From the NCBI RefSeq assembly GCF_000737325.1, contig NZ_CP011125.1, positions 6,758,001 through 6,822,000 on the forward strand: a stretch of 64,000 nucleotides of DNA. The letters are read 5' to 3'. Within the stretch, counting starts at the first letter, position 1; every line of letters begins with the position of its first letter. The notes under the pieces were generated by a model that worked only from the letters and a program-made list of their open reading frames with translations, ran no database searches and was not told the DNA's origin. Positions 1 through 8,204 of this stretch are shown here, piece by piece. Source of the DNA: Sandaracinus amylolyticus (GTDB lineage: Bacteria; Myxococcota_A; Polyangia; Polyangiales; Sandaracinaceae). The position numbers and the translations under genes are program-made.

Positions 1-2
1 AC

Positions 3-572
3 GAGCCGAAGCCGGCGTCGTTCGGCGCGCTGCCGCCGACTGTGCGCTCCGGTCGCGTCGAGGTCGACGGCGCGCCGCTGCCGCGCGTGTCGACGCAGGT
101 GATCGCCGACGAGGAGCGCGGCTGGCGACCGCCCTCGGAGCCGCCCGCGCGCGAGCCCGCCGAGGTCACGCACGCGATCGCCGGCCCGCCCGACGACGAC
201 GACGGCGACTTCGAGGACGCCGCGGCGTTCGCGCACGACCACGACGACGCGATCGAAGCCGAGCCGATCGACGACGAGATCGACGAGCTCGACGACGACG
301 AGGCGATGCACGCCGACGCGCTCGCGGAAGCGATCGACGACGACGCGGTCTCCGCCGAGGTCGAGGCCTACGACGAAGACGAGATCGAGGAGCTCTCGTC
401 CGAGGAAGCGCCGCTCGCCGAGGTCCCGCTGCCCCTCGCCGCGATCCCTCCTCGTCCGAGCGTCCCGAGCGCGCCTCCGCCGTTCCCGCCGCGCCCGACC
501 AGCGTGCCGCCGCCGCCACCGCACGCAGGCAAGCCCTCGGTCCCGCCGCCTCCGCCGCCGCGCCGGAGCTGA
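3..572 (+). CDS. Acidic then proline-rich protein, 3' end only
   Basis: The reading frame is open to the left edge, so this is the C-terminal part of a longer gene. A GTG at 42 is a possible internal start, but nothing favours it over read-through from upstream. The visible 190 residues are strongly biased: a middle block of runs of Asp and Glu (for example DDDDGDFED, DDEIDELDDDE), then a tail of about 50 residues rich in Pro (PPPFPPRP, PPPPP). No catalytic motif is visible. Such low-complexity acidic/proline tails occur on cytoplasmic regulatory or scaffold proteins of myxobacteria, but I cannot assign a function. A short hairpin follows the stop codon. Confidence 0.6.
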   Translation, partial: EPKPASFGALPPTVRSGRVEVDGAPLPRVSTQVIADEERGWRPPSEPPAREPAEVTHAIAGPPDDDDGDFEDAAAFAHDHDDAIEAEPIDDEIDELDDDEAMHADALAEAIDDDAVSAEVEAYDEDEIEELSSEEAPLAEVPLPLAAIPPRPSVPSAPPPFPPRPTSVPPPPPHAGKPSVPPPPPPRRS

Positions 573-587
573 CTCACGGTTTCCCCG

Positions 588-607
588 GCTCGGGACCGAT
601 CCCGGGC
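588..607 (+). terminator. Short hairpin after the first gene
   Basis: GCTCGGGA and TCCCGGGC pair over 8 positions (one T-G wobble) around a CCGA loop, 16 bases after the stop. There is no T run, as is usual at this GC content, so a terminator role is tentative. Confidence 0.4.
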
Positions 608-636
608 AACATCCCCCTTCCCTCGCCCCTCGCGCC

Positions 637-1440
637 ATGACACGAGAAGCGACGATGAGCTCCGAGCAAGCCCCTCCCGCACCGAGCTCCGACACCGACT
701 CCCGTCCGGTCGCCTCGCGCCCGCCGGAGAGCGCCACCCGACTCTCCGAGCTCCCACCCGCGGAAGGCGCCGAGCGCCTCGCGTCGCGCCTGCTCGATCC
801 CGACGAGCTCGAGTTCGTGCGCGCGCTCCGCAACGCGGGCGTCGCGAAGGATCTCCAGGGCGACGAGCTCCTGCGCGTCGCGACGGCGATCGGCGACGGC
901 GATCCGATCGCGCGCCGCGTCGATCTGCTCGAGGCCTACTACGCGGCGGGCGGCGACGAGCGGACGGCGCGCGCGCGGAAGCTCGCGGACCGGCTCTTCG
1001 TGCAGCGCGCGAACGATCCGGTCACCGCGGGTGCCCTCGTCGCGCGCCTCTCCTCGATCGCGCCCGAGCTCGGCGCGGTGAAGATGGAGCGCATCGGATC
1101 GAGCGCGGACGCGCCGCTCGTGCTGCGCGCGGGCGAGCACTTCGTCGCGCTGCTCGACGACTACGAGGAGTCGCTCGACACCGACGAGATCGATCTGCGC
1201 GAGCTCGAGGAGCGACGCCGCCGCGGTCACACGACGATGGTCACGGTGCGCGGCCTCGTGCGCGCGGTGAACGTGCTCCTCGATCGACACGGCGTGCGCG
1301 ACCGGCTCGTCGCGCTGAGCAGCGACGACGATCGCGAGGTCTACATCGCCACGAGCGTCACCGAGGCGATCGAGCTCGCGCGCGGCGGCTGGCTCGACGA
1401 CGAGAACGTCGAGGACGTGATGGAGCTCGGCGGCTGGTGA
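637..1440 (+). CDS. Hypothetical protein
   Basis: A 267-residue protein with no recognised family. The first 45 residues are low-complexity (Pro/Ser/Asp). The rest is a charged, mostly helical-looking soluble protein with a possible TPR-like stretch around residues 70-130. No signal peptide or membrane segment is seen. An ATG at 655 inside the same frame is an equally good start and would trim six residues. The gene ends directly against the stop of the convergent nitroreductase gene at 1441. Codon use matches the neighbours, so it is very likely a real gene. Confidence 0.65.
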   Translation: MTREATMSSEQAPPAPSSDTDSRPVASRPPESATRLSELPPAEGAERLASRLLDPDELEFVRALRNAGVAKDLQGDELLRVATAIGDGDPIARRVDLLEAYYAAGGDERTARARKLADRLFVQRANDPVTAGALVARLSSIAPELGAVKMERIGSSADAPLVLRAGEHFVALLDDYEESLDTDEIDLRELEERRRRGHTTMVTVRGLVRAVNVLLDRHGVRDRLVALSSDDDREVYIATSVTEAIELARGGWLDDENVEDVMELGGW

Positions 1441-2100
1441 TCAGCCGACGAACGTGACGTTCGCGTCGAGCGGCCCGCGCGTGGTGCGGCACTCGTTCGC
1501 GGCGGCGCGCTCGTCCTCGTAGCCCATCGCGATCCCGAACAGGATCTGCACGTCGTCGCCGACGCCGAGCTCCTTCCGCGCGACGTCGGGGTACGTCGCG
1601 AGCGCGGCCTGCGCGCACGTCGAGACCCCCTCCGACGTCGCGAGCAGCAGCACGGACTGCAGCCAACATCCGACGTCGAGCGCGGCGTAGAGCCCGAAGC
1701 GGCGATCGATCCCGACGATCGCGACGTGCGGCGCGTCGAACGCGACGAAGTTCCGCATCCACGCGTGGTGGCGCCCGACCATGTCGTCGCGCGCGACGCC
1801 CATCGCCTCGTAGAGCGCCTTGCCGCACTGCTTGCGGTGCGTGCCGTAGGGCTCGGGATAGTCGCCGGGGAACGCCACGTCGGGCTCGGGCATCCGCGCC
1901 TTCGCCCCCTCGACGAGGCCTGCGACGAGCCGCACGCGGGCCTCGCCCGACGCGACCCAGACGCGCCACGGCTGGATGTTGCACCACGAGGGCGACTGCT
2001 GGGCGCGCGCGAAGATCGAGGCGAGCGTCTCGCGCGGAACCTCGCGCGGAAGGAAGGCGCGGACGCTGCGACGAAGAGAGAGCGCGGTGTCGAGCTGCAT
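1441..2100 (-). CDS. Nitroreductase family protein
   Basis: A 219-residue FMN-dependent nitroreductase-like enzyme that would reduce nitro or quinone substrates with NAD(P)H in the cytoplasm. The start chosen (MQLDTALSLRRSVRAF) matches the family's N-terminus, whose RRSVRxF motif contacts FMN phosphate. SPSWCNIQPWRVWV follows, as is usual for the flavin and substrate pocket, and GMGYEDE-like FGIAMGYEDE lies near the C-terminus. The length is normal for the family. The in-frame extension to 2187 would run through a perfect palindrome and is rejected. It is divergent from the hydrolase at 2213, and the intervening palindrome suggests shared control. The substrate is unknown. Confidence 0.85.
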   Translation of the reverse strand: MQLDTALSLRRSVRAFLPREVPRETLASIFARAQQSPSWCNIQPWRVWVASGEARVRLVAGLVEGAKARMPEPDVAFPGDYPEPYGTHRKQCGKALYEAMGVARDDMVGRHHAWMRNFVAFDAPHVAIVGIDRRFGLYAALDVGCWLQSVLLLATSEGVSTCAQAALATYPDVARKELGVGDDVQILFGIAMGYEDERAAANECRTTRGPLDANVTFVG

Positions 2101-2168
2101 CGTGTGCGCAGCGTGGAGACGACGTGCGCTCGCGTCCAGGCGCTTGACGCCGAGCGCGCCGCGCGCCA

Positions 2169-2187
2169 ATGTCACCACTGGTGACAT
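2169..2187. promoter_or_regulatory. Perfect 19-bp palindrome, likely repressor operator
   Basis: ATGTCACCACTGGTGACAT is a perfect inverted repeat around one central base, between the divergent nitroreductase (start 2100) and hydrolase (start 2213). It has the form of a binding site for a dimeric repressor. No regulator gene adjoins it. Confidence 0.6.
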
Positions 2188-2193
2188 GACCGC

Positions 2194-2209
2194 TCACCGC
2201 TGGAGGTGA
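2194..2209. promoter_or_regulatory. Second half-site pair overlapping a Shine-Dalgarno
   Basis: TCACC-N6-GGTGA repeats the arms of the palindrome at 2169-2187 with a wider spacer. Its right arm contains the GGAGG ribosome-binding site of the hydrolase gene at 2213, so a bound protein would cover the translation start region. Confidence 0.4.
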
Positions 2210-2212
2210 CCC

Positions 2213-3133
2213 GTGCCGGCGCCTACCCTCGACTCGAGCTCGAACGTTCGTCCCGACGCGCGCGACGAGAGCACCGCGCGCAGCTACGCGATCACGCTGA
2301 GCGCGCCCGACGGCGCACCGATCGCCGCCGATCTCGTGATGCCGATCGAAGAGCCGCGCGGCGCGCTGCTCGTCGCGCCCGCGATGGGCGTGAAGCGCCG
2401 CTACTACGCCGGGTTCGCGAAGCACCTCGCGTCGCACCACGGCCTCGCGTCGATCACGATCGACTACCGCGGGATCGGCGGCTCGCGCGCGACGCCGCTG
2501 CACGCGACGCGCGCCGCGCTCACCGACTGGGGCGAGCTCGATCTCGCCGCGGGCACGGACGAGCTCGCGCGTCGCTTCGGCGGTCTGCCGACGCACTACG
2601 TCGGTCACAGCGTCGGCGGTCAGCTCATGGGCTTCGTGCCCGACGCGCCCTTCGAGCGTGCGCTCTTCGTCGGCAGCCAGAGCGGCTACTGGGGCCACTG
2701 GGACGGCATGCACCGCGCGGGCATGGCGATGCTCTGGCACGCGGTGATCCCGGCGAGCCTCGCGACGCTCGGGTACTTGCCGGGAAAGGCGCTCGGCGGC
2801 GGTGAGGACGTGCCGGGGGGCGTCGCGCGACAGTGGGCGACGTGGGGTCGCGACCCCGAGTATCTCGGCGTGAGCGCGCGCGAGCGCGATGGCGCGTGGT
2901 TCTCGCTCTGGCGCGGACGGCTGCGCGCGTATGCGATCAGCGACGACGGCTACGCGCCGGAGCGCGCGGTGCGCGCGCTGGTCGACGTGTATCGCAACGC
3001 CGAGCGCGAGGTCCGCGTGGTCCGTCCGCGCGAGCTCGGCGCGCGCGAGATCGGACACTTCGGGTTCTTCCGATCGCGCTTCGCGGCGAGCCTCTGGGAG
3101 GACGCCGGGCGATATCTCGCCGACGGATCCTGA
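2213..3133 (+). CDS. Alpha/beta hydrolase
   Basis: A 306-residue serine hydrolase of the alpha/beta fold. The nucleophile elbow GHSVGG is visible around residue 130, and a His in the C-terminal third (GHFGFF) could complete the triad. The oxyanion region is GALLVAPAMGVKRRYY. The architecture resembles the uncharacterised predicted hydrolases of the COG4757 type. The GTG start at 2213 is chosen because GGAGG lies 6 bases upstream. It is divergent from the nitroreductase and separated from it by palindromic sites, so the two may be co-regulated, for example in xenobiotic handling. It is convergent with the glycine-rich lipoprotein, with a 4-base gap. The substrate is unknown. Confidence 0.8.
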   Translation: MPAPTLDSSSNVRPDARDESTARSYAITLSAPDGAPIAADLVMPIEEPRGALLVAPAMGVKRRYYAGFAKHLASHHGLASITIDYRGIGGSRATPLHATRAALTDWGELDLAAGTDELARRFGGLPTHYVGHSVGGQLMGFVPDAPFERALFVGSQSGYWGHWDGMHRAGMAMLWHAVIPASLATLGYLPGKALGGGEDVPGGVARQWATWGRDPEYLGVSARERDGAWFSLWRGRLRAYAISDDGYAPERAVRALVDVYRNAEREVRVVRPRELGAREIGHFGFFRSRFAASLWEDAGRYLADGS

Positions 3134-3137
3134 CGCT

Positions 3138-4730
3138 TCACAGCGAGGCGGTGGTCACGCCGGCCGCGGGCGAGAGCGTCGCGCCGTCACGATCGATCGA
3201 CGCGGCGCGGAGGTGGATGCGACCACCGCCACCACCGCCGCCGCCGCTGTTGTCGAGTCCGGAGGAGGACGCGCTCGCGCCCGCCTCGCCGTCGATGCGA
3301 TCGCCCGCCGCGCCGTCGCCGCCCGACGTGCCCTCGCCCGCGCCGTCTCCGCCGTTCGCCTCCGTGGAGCCGAGGCGGCCGGACTGACCGGCGCGACCTT
3401 CGACGCTCACGTTCGCGCCCGCGCCACCGCCGCCGCCGTTCGCGGCGAGCGCGCCGTCGACGTCGATCGCGAGCGCCTCGAGCAGGATCGCGCCGCCCGC
3501 GCCGCCGCCTCCTCCGCCGTCGTCGCTTCGTCCGCCGCGTCCGCCGCCGCCGCCCGCGTTGATGCCACCGCGGCTGCCGATGCGGATGCGCGCCGCGGAG
3601 ATCTGCACGGCGCCGCCGCCTCCTCCGCCCACACCGCCTGCGTCCCCGCCACCGCCGAAGCCGCCGCCCGATCCGCCGACCAGCGGCACGAGCGCGCGCT
3701 CGCCGAACGCGCGTCCTGCCGCGCCGCCCACGACGCCGCCGCGCGCGCCGCCCGCGCCACCACGGCCCGCGTGCGCGCCGCCGCCGCCTCCGACGTCCTC
3801 GCGCGCGATGTCGGCGAGCCCGCCGCCCGGCCCGCCACCGCTGCGGGTGAGCGCGGTGCCGCCCGCGAACCCGCCCGCGCCGGCGGCTTCGGGCGTCGTG
3901 CGTCCACCGCGCACGTCGATCACTCCGTCCACGATCGCCTCGCCGGCGACCGCGAAGACGAGCGCCGCCGCGCCGATCACGCGCACGTCGGCGCCCTCCT
4001 CGACGTGCAGCGAGCGCAGGACGAAGACACGCAGATCGGGCGCGGTCCCGAGCTGCGGCACGAGCCGGTCCTCGAGCCCGTCGGGGCGCCGATCCGCGGA
4101 GTCCGAAGCCCGCACGATCGTCGCGGCGTCGGTGTCGATGACGATCGTGCCGTCGGCCTCGCGCAGCACGAGATCGACCGTGCCCGCGAGCAACGTGTCG
4201 CCGGGGATGTTCGACGGCACGAGCGGAGGGGCGCTCGCGTCGATGGTGGGACTCGCGTCGGGAGCACCGGAGTCCGCCGACTCCGACGCATCGGGAGCAC
4301 CGGAGTCCGTCACTGGAGCACCGGAGTCCGCCGACTGGCACCCTCCTCCGCCGCACGCGCTCGAGTCGCACGCCGGGCTCGGCGTGCGCTCGTCGAGCAC
4401 CACGAGCACGTGCGGATCGCCCGCAGGAAGGCTCACCTGCACGCAGCCTTCCGCGAAGATCACGCACTCCGCGTCGAGCGCATGCGCGCGGAACCCGTAG
4501 GTTCCGCGCCCGAGCAGCGGCAGCGCCATCCCTGCCTGACCGTCGCGCAGCACGGCGCGATAGAGCACGTCGCCGCTGCACCCGCCCTCGTGCACGCTCG
4601 CTTCGATCGACGCCACACGCGCCGCGAGATCGGGAGACGCCATCTGGAGCTCCCAACTGCCCTCGTGCGGATCGGCCGCGCAACACGCGAGCACGGCACC
4701 CCCGAGCACGAGCGCAGAGCGACGCAGCAT
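3138..4730 (-). CDS. Glycine-rich surface lipoprotein
   Basis: A 530-residue exported protein. The N-terminus (MLRRSALVLGGAVLACC) has a lipobox with Cys at about 16. Residues 130-175 form a linker with three GAPD/SADSGAP repeats; at DNA level a 15-bp unit recurs at 4261, 4294 and 4315. From residue 270 the chain is dominated by runs of Gly (GGGGGAHAGRGGAGGARGG and similar), alternating with short hydrophobic strands such as AVQISAARIRIGSRGG. This pattern suggests a repetitive beta-rich surface domain. Similar glycine-rich proteins recur in large myxobacterial genomes. Function is unknown; adhesion or outer-surface coating is a guess. It is divergent from the TPR-like gene at 4819. Confidence 0.75.
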   Translation of the reverse strand: MLRRSALVLGGAVLACCAADPHEGSWELQMASPDLAARVASIEASVHEGGCSGDVLYRAVLRDGQAGMALPLLGRGTYGFRAHALDAECVIFAEGCVQVSLPAGDPHVLVVLDERTPSPACDSSACGGGGCQSADSGAPVTDSGAPDASESADSGAPDASPTIDASAPPLVPSNIPGDTLLAGTVDLVLREADGTIVIDTDAATIVRASDSADRRPDGLEDRLVPQLGTAPDLRVFVLRSLHVEEGADVRVIGAAALVFAVAGEAIVDGVIDVRGGRTTPEAAGAGGFAGGTALTRSGGGPGGGLADIAREDVGGGGGAHAGRGGAGGARGGVVGGAAGRAFGERALVPLVGGSGGGFGGGGDAGGVGGGGGGAVQISAARIRIGSRGGINAGGGGGRGGRSDDGGGGGGAGGAILLEALAIDVDGALAANGGGGGAGANVSVEGRAGQSGRLGSTEANGGDGAGEGTSGGDGAAGDRIDGEAGASASSSGLDNSGGGGGGGGRIHLRAASIDRDGATLSPAAGVTTASL

Positions 4731-4818
4731 GTGCTCGATCTGTCGTCCTCTCGTGCGATGCGAGCAATCGGGGATCGCCCGGACACACGGTGCGCGCGCC
4801 GTGCCCTACGGTGAGCGC

Positions 4819-5625
4819 ATGGCGCATTGGAGAAGCCTCGCGCTCGCGACATTGTGCCTGATCGGACTGCCCTCCTCCGCGCGCGCGAGCGAGTCGCTGC
4901 GCGCCGGGATCGACGCCGCGAACGAAGCCGAATTCGAGCGTGCGCTGAGCGCGCTCGACCGCGCGGAGCAGGGCGAAGAGCTCGCGCGTGACGAGCTCGC
5001 GACGCTCTACGAGCAGCGCGCGCTCGTGCGCTTCGCGCTCGGCGATGCGCGCGGCGCAGAGCACGATCTGACGCTGCTGGCGGCGCTCGAGCCCAATCGT
5101 GTGCTCGACGGCCGCGCGCCTCCGCGACTGCGCGCGGTGTTCGAGCGCGCCCGCGCGTCGCTCGGAGGGCGCGTCGAGCTCGTCGTCGACGTCTCTCGGA
5201 GCGAAGGCGCGGCGCGGGTCCGTGCGACGCTGCTCCGAGCGCCCGTCGGGCTCGTGCGCGACGTGACGATCGCGTATCGGCTCGGCGCGGCGGGAGCGTG
5301 GCAGTCGGCGCACGGAGAAGAGCTGGTGATCGAGGCGCCCGCGGCGGCGGAGATCTCGCTCTTCGTCGTCGCGCACGGCGCGGGCGGCGCAATCGTCGCG
5401 AGCGACGGAACGCGAGCGTCGCCGCGACGCGTCGCGGGCGCGGTGTCGCCGGAGATCGCGCGCGCCGAGCCGACCTCGCACTCCGACGACACGTGGCTGC
5501 ACTGGGGCATCGGCCTCGGCGCAGGCGGCGCGGTGGTGCTCGCCGTCGCGCTCGGGATCGGGATCGCGGCATCGCAGTCCGGCTCCGATCAGACCGCGTT
5601 CACCGGTCCGACGTTGCGACCTTGA
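4819..5625 (+). CDS. Secreted TPR-like protein with C-terminal membrane segment
   Basis: A 268-residue protein. MAHWRSLALATLCLIGLPSSARA is a clear signal peptide, which is why the ATG at 4819 is preferred over the upstream in-frame start at 4729. Residues 24-110 look like one or two TPR helices (ALSALDRAEQGEE, LYEQRALVRFALGDARGAEHDLTLL). A beta-rich middle follows, then a hydrophobic helix near residues 230-255 (GIGLGAGGAVVLAVALGIGIA). This layout is common in proteins encoded beside myxobacterial Ser/Thr kinases. It ends 17 bases before the kinase start, so co-transcription is likely. A structurally similar protein is encoded at 21545. Confidence 0.75.
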   Translation: MAHWRSLALATLCLIGLPSSARASESLRAGIDAANEAEFERALSALDRAEQGEELARDELATLYEQRALVRFALGDARGAEHDLTLLAALEPNRVLDGRAPPRLRAVFERARASLGGRVELVVDVSRSEGAARVRATLLRAPVGLVRDVTIAYRLGAAGAWQSAHGEELVIEAPAAAEISLFVVAHGAGGAIVASDGTRASPRRVAGAVSPEIARAEPTSHSDDTWLHWGIGLGAGGAVVLAVALGIGIAASQSGSDQTAFTGPTLRP

Positions 5626-5642
5626 GGAACGGGGAGACATCG

Positions 5643-7277
5643 ATGGCGGTCGTCGTCCCGCTCTTCCGAGAAGAGCCGACCGGGGAGATCACGAATCCAC
5701 CGCGCGAGGCGCGTCGCTCGCTGGGCCGATATCGACTCCGGTTCGAGCTCGCGCAGGGCGGAATGGCGACCGTCTATCTCGCGCACACGCGCGGGCCGAT
5801 GGGCGTCGGCAAGGTCGTCGCGATCAAGGTCATCCACCCGCACCTCGCGCGCGAGCAGGAGTTCGTCGAGATGTTCCTCGACGAGGCGCGCCTCGCCGCG
5901 ACGATCAACCACCCGAACGTCTGCGGCGTCATCGACTTCGGCGAAGCGGACGGCACGTACTACATGGCGATGGAGTACCTGCAGGGCGAGCCGCTCGCGC
6001 GTGTCCATCGCGCGCTCAAGCGCAACGAGCAGGCGCCGATCGAGGCACTGCCGCTCTTCGCGGCGCGGCTGGTCGCGGACGCGGCCGAGGGGCTCCACGC
6101 CGCGCACGAGCTGGTCGACGTCACCGGCAGACCGCTCGGGGTGATCCACCGCGACGTGTCGCCCTCGAACGTGTTCGTCACCTACGACGGCGCGGTGCGC
6201 GTCGTCGATTTCGGGATCGCGCGCGCGGAGAATCGAATCCACCACACCGCGACTGGCACCGTGAAGGGCAAATTCGCCTACATGGCGCCGGAGCAGATGC
6301 GCGGGCAATCGGTGGATCGCCGCGCCGACGTCTGGGCGCTCGGCGTGTTGCTCTGGGAGACGATCGCGCTGCGTCGGCTGTTTCGTCGCGGCTCGGATCC
6401 CGAGACCGTCTTCGCGGTCGCGCAGGATCCGGTGCCGCGCCTCACCGAGGTGCGGCCCGGGACGCCCGTCGCCCTCGATCGCATCGTGCAGCGCGCGCTC
6501 TCGCGCGAGGTCGACGAGCGCTATCCGACTGCGCGCGCGATGGCCCAGGATCTCGAGCACTTCATCGCGAAGCACGGGGGCCCGTTCGCGATCGCCGACG
6601 CATCGTCGTGGATGCACGCGCTCTTCGCGAAGGCGATGACGCGCAAGACGCAGCTCGTGCAGCTCGCCGCGCAGACGGATGCGCCGGTGCCCGCCGCGCC
6701 GCTGCACGACGAGCTCGATCAGGAGAGCGCGTCACTGCGCGTGCTCTCGGTGCCGGAGATGACGGCGATCGATCTCGCGCCGCGAGGCGCGCAGTCGAGG
6801 GCGCGTCCGATCGCCGCGGGCGCGCTCGCCGCGATCGTGCTCGGGCTCGTGATCATCGCAGTCACGACGTTGCGTGACTCATCGCGTGAAGAGCGTGCCA
6901 GTCCGTCCGCGGCCCGATTGGCACCCTCGCTGCCGCCGCCCGCGGCACCTCCGCCCGAGCCGGTCATCGCACCGCCGCCGCCCGAGCCCGAGCCGGTCGC
7001 CGCCGCGCCCGTGGTGCCGCGCGCCGCGCAAGCGCGCCTCGCGCGCATCGCGACGAGCGTGAGCGCCCCCGGCAGGGTCGCGGTCGTCACCACCGGCGCG
7101 TGGGCCGACGTGTACTTCCGCGGCGAGCGGCTCGGACAGACGCCGGGCACGTTCTCGCTGCCCGCGGGCCGACAGACGCTCGAGCTGAGGCCGCTCGGGA
7201 GCGGCAACCGTCGCGTGCCGGTCGTCGTCCGTGCCGGCGAGACCGCGCGCGTTCGAGTCGAGCTCTCGTCCGAGTGA
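5643..7277 (+). CDS. Membrane Ser/Thr protein kinase (Hanks type)
   Basis: A 544-residue kinase. The glycine loop is at about 38-44 (AQGGMATVY), the ATP-binding Lys at 62 (VVAIKVI), the catalytic HRD with Asp at 171 and Asn at 176 (HRDVSPSN), DFG at 189-191 and APE at 215-217. All key residues are intact, so it should be active. A hydrophobic helix spans about 390-410. After a proline-rich spacer, the last 70 residues resemble a PEGA-type beta domain (TGAWADVYFRGERLGQTPGTFSLPAG), probably extracytoplasmic. GGGGAG precedes the ATG at 5643. It sits in a tight run with the TPR-like protein, the formylglycine-generating enzyme and the sulfatase (gaps of 17, 21 and 6 bases). Confidence 0.92.
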   Translation: MAVVVPLFREEPTGEITNPPREARRSLGRYRLRFELAQGGMATVYLAHTRGPMGVGKVVAIKVIHPHLAREQEFVEMFLDEARLAATINHPNVCGVIDFGEADGTYYMAMEYLQGEPLARVHRALKRNEQAPIEALPLFAARLVADAAEGLHAAHELVDVTGRPLGVIHRDVSPSNVFVTYDGAVRVVDFGIARAENRIHHTATGTVKGKFAYMAPEQMRGQSVDRRADVWALGVLLWETIALRRLFRRGSDPETVFAVAQDPVPRLTEVRPGTPVALDRIVQRALSREVDERYPTARAMAQDLEHFIAKHGGPFAIADASSWMHALFAKAMTRKTQLVQLAAQTDAPVPAAPLHDELDQESASLRVLSVPEMTAIDLAPRGAQSRARPIAAGALAAIVLGLVIIAVTTLRDSSREERASPSAARLAPSLPPPAAPPPEPVIAPPPPEPEPVAAAPVVPRAAQARLARIATSVSAPGRVAVVTTGAWADVYFRGERLGQTPGTFSLPAGRQTLELRPLGSGNRRVPVVVRAGETARVRVELSSE

Positions 7278-7298
7278 TCGCGATACCATCCGCGCGCC

Positions 7299-8198
7299 GT
7301 GAGCGGAGGGAGCGCTGCAGTTCGCGTCGGGTTCGTGCTCGTGTGCGTGTCGCTCGCGGCCTGCGGTCCGTCGCGCACCGCCGCGAGCGTCGATCGCGAG
7401 CGCCCCGCGATGCCGCGCGGCCCGGTGCCGGTCGGGATGGTCGCGATCCCGGGCGGGCACGTCCGCGTCGGGAGCGACGACGCGCTCGCGCTCGAAGCGC
7501 CGACGTTCGTCGCGGAGGTCGCGCCCTTCTACCTCGACGCCGACGAGGTGAGCGTCGCGCGTTTCACGCGCTTCGTCGACGAGACGCACCACGTGACCAA
7601 CGCGGAGCGCCACGGCGACGCCAGCGTGTTCGATCTCGCGCGCGGCACCTGGCGCCTCGAGCCCGGCGCGACCTGGCGCGCGCCGCTCGGTCCGTCCGCG
7701 CCCGGCGCGTCGCCCGATCATCCGGTCACGCAGGTGTCGTGGACCGACGCCGACGCGTTCTGTCGCTGGTCGGGCGCGCGGCTGCCGACGGAGGTCGAGT
7801 GGGAGCACGCCGCGCGTCGTGCATCGCTCGACGTGCGCGCGCGTGACGGCGCGTGGCGCGCGAACGTGTGGCAGGGCTCCTTCCCTGCGCGCAACGACGT
7901 CGAGGACGGCTTCGCGCTGCACGCGCCGGTGGGATCGTTCACGCGCGACGCGCTCGGCCTCGCGGATCTGCTCGGCAACGTGTGGGAGTGGACGTCGAGC
8001 TGGCTCGTCCCGTACCCGCTGCGCGACGACGACGCGCCGTTCGTGCCCGGCCCGGGATCGCAGCGCGTGATGCGCGGCGGCTCGTTCCTCTGCGCCGAGG
8101 ACGCGTGCCACGGACATCGCGTCTCCGCGCGCATGGGCGCCACGCCCGAGAGCGCGCTCGAGCACGTCGGCTTCCGCTGCGCGCGCGACGAGGAGTGA
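7299..8198 (+). CDS. Formylglycine-generating enzyme-like lipoprotein
   Basis: A 299-residue protein of the FGE-sulfatase family. FGE converts the Cys of a sulfatase CxPxR motif into formylglycine. Family motifs appear in order: MVAIPGGHVRVGSDD, HPVTQVSWTDADAFCRW, LPTEVEWEHAAR, LGNVWEWTSSW and RVMRGGSFLCAEDAC. The last contains two Cys (265 and 270) spaced exactly like the catalytic pair of human FGE, so this looks like a true FGE and not a Cys-less relative. Unusually, it starts with a lipoprotein signal (LVCVSLAAC, Cys22), which would place it outside the cytoplasm. The sulfatase gene starts 6 bases downstream. Start codon GTG at 7299. Confidence 0.88.
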   Translation: MSGGSAAVRVGFVLVCVSLAACGPSRTAASVDRERPAMPRGPVPVGMVAIPGGHVRVGSDDALALEAPTFVAEVAPFYLDADEVSVARFTRFVDETHHVTNAERHGDASVFDLARGTWRLEPGATWRAPLGPSAPGASPDHPVTQVSWTDADAFCRWSGARLPTEVEWEHAARRASLDVRARDGAWRANVWQGSFPARNDVEDGFALHAPVGSFTRDALGLADLLGNVWEWTSSWLVPYPLRDDDAPFVPGPGSQRVMRGGSFLCAEDACHGHRVSARMGATPESALEHVGFRCARDEE

Positions 8199-8204
8199 CG
8201 CACG

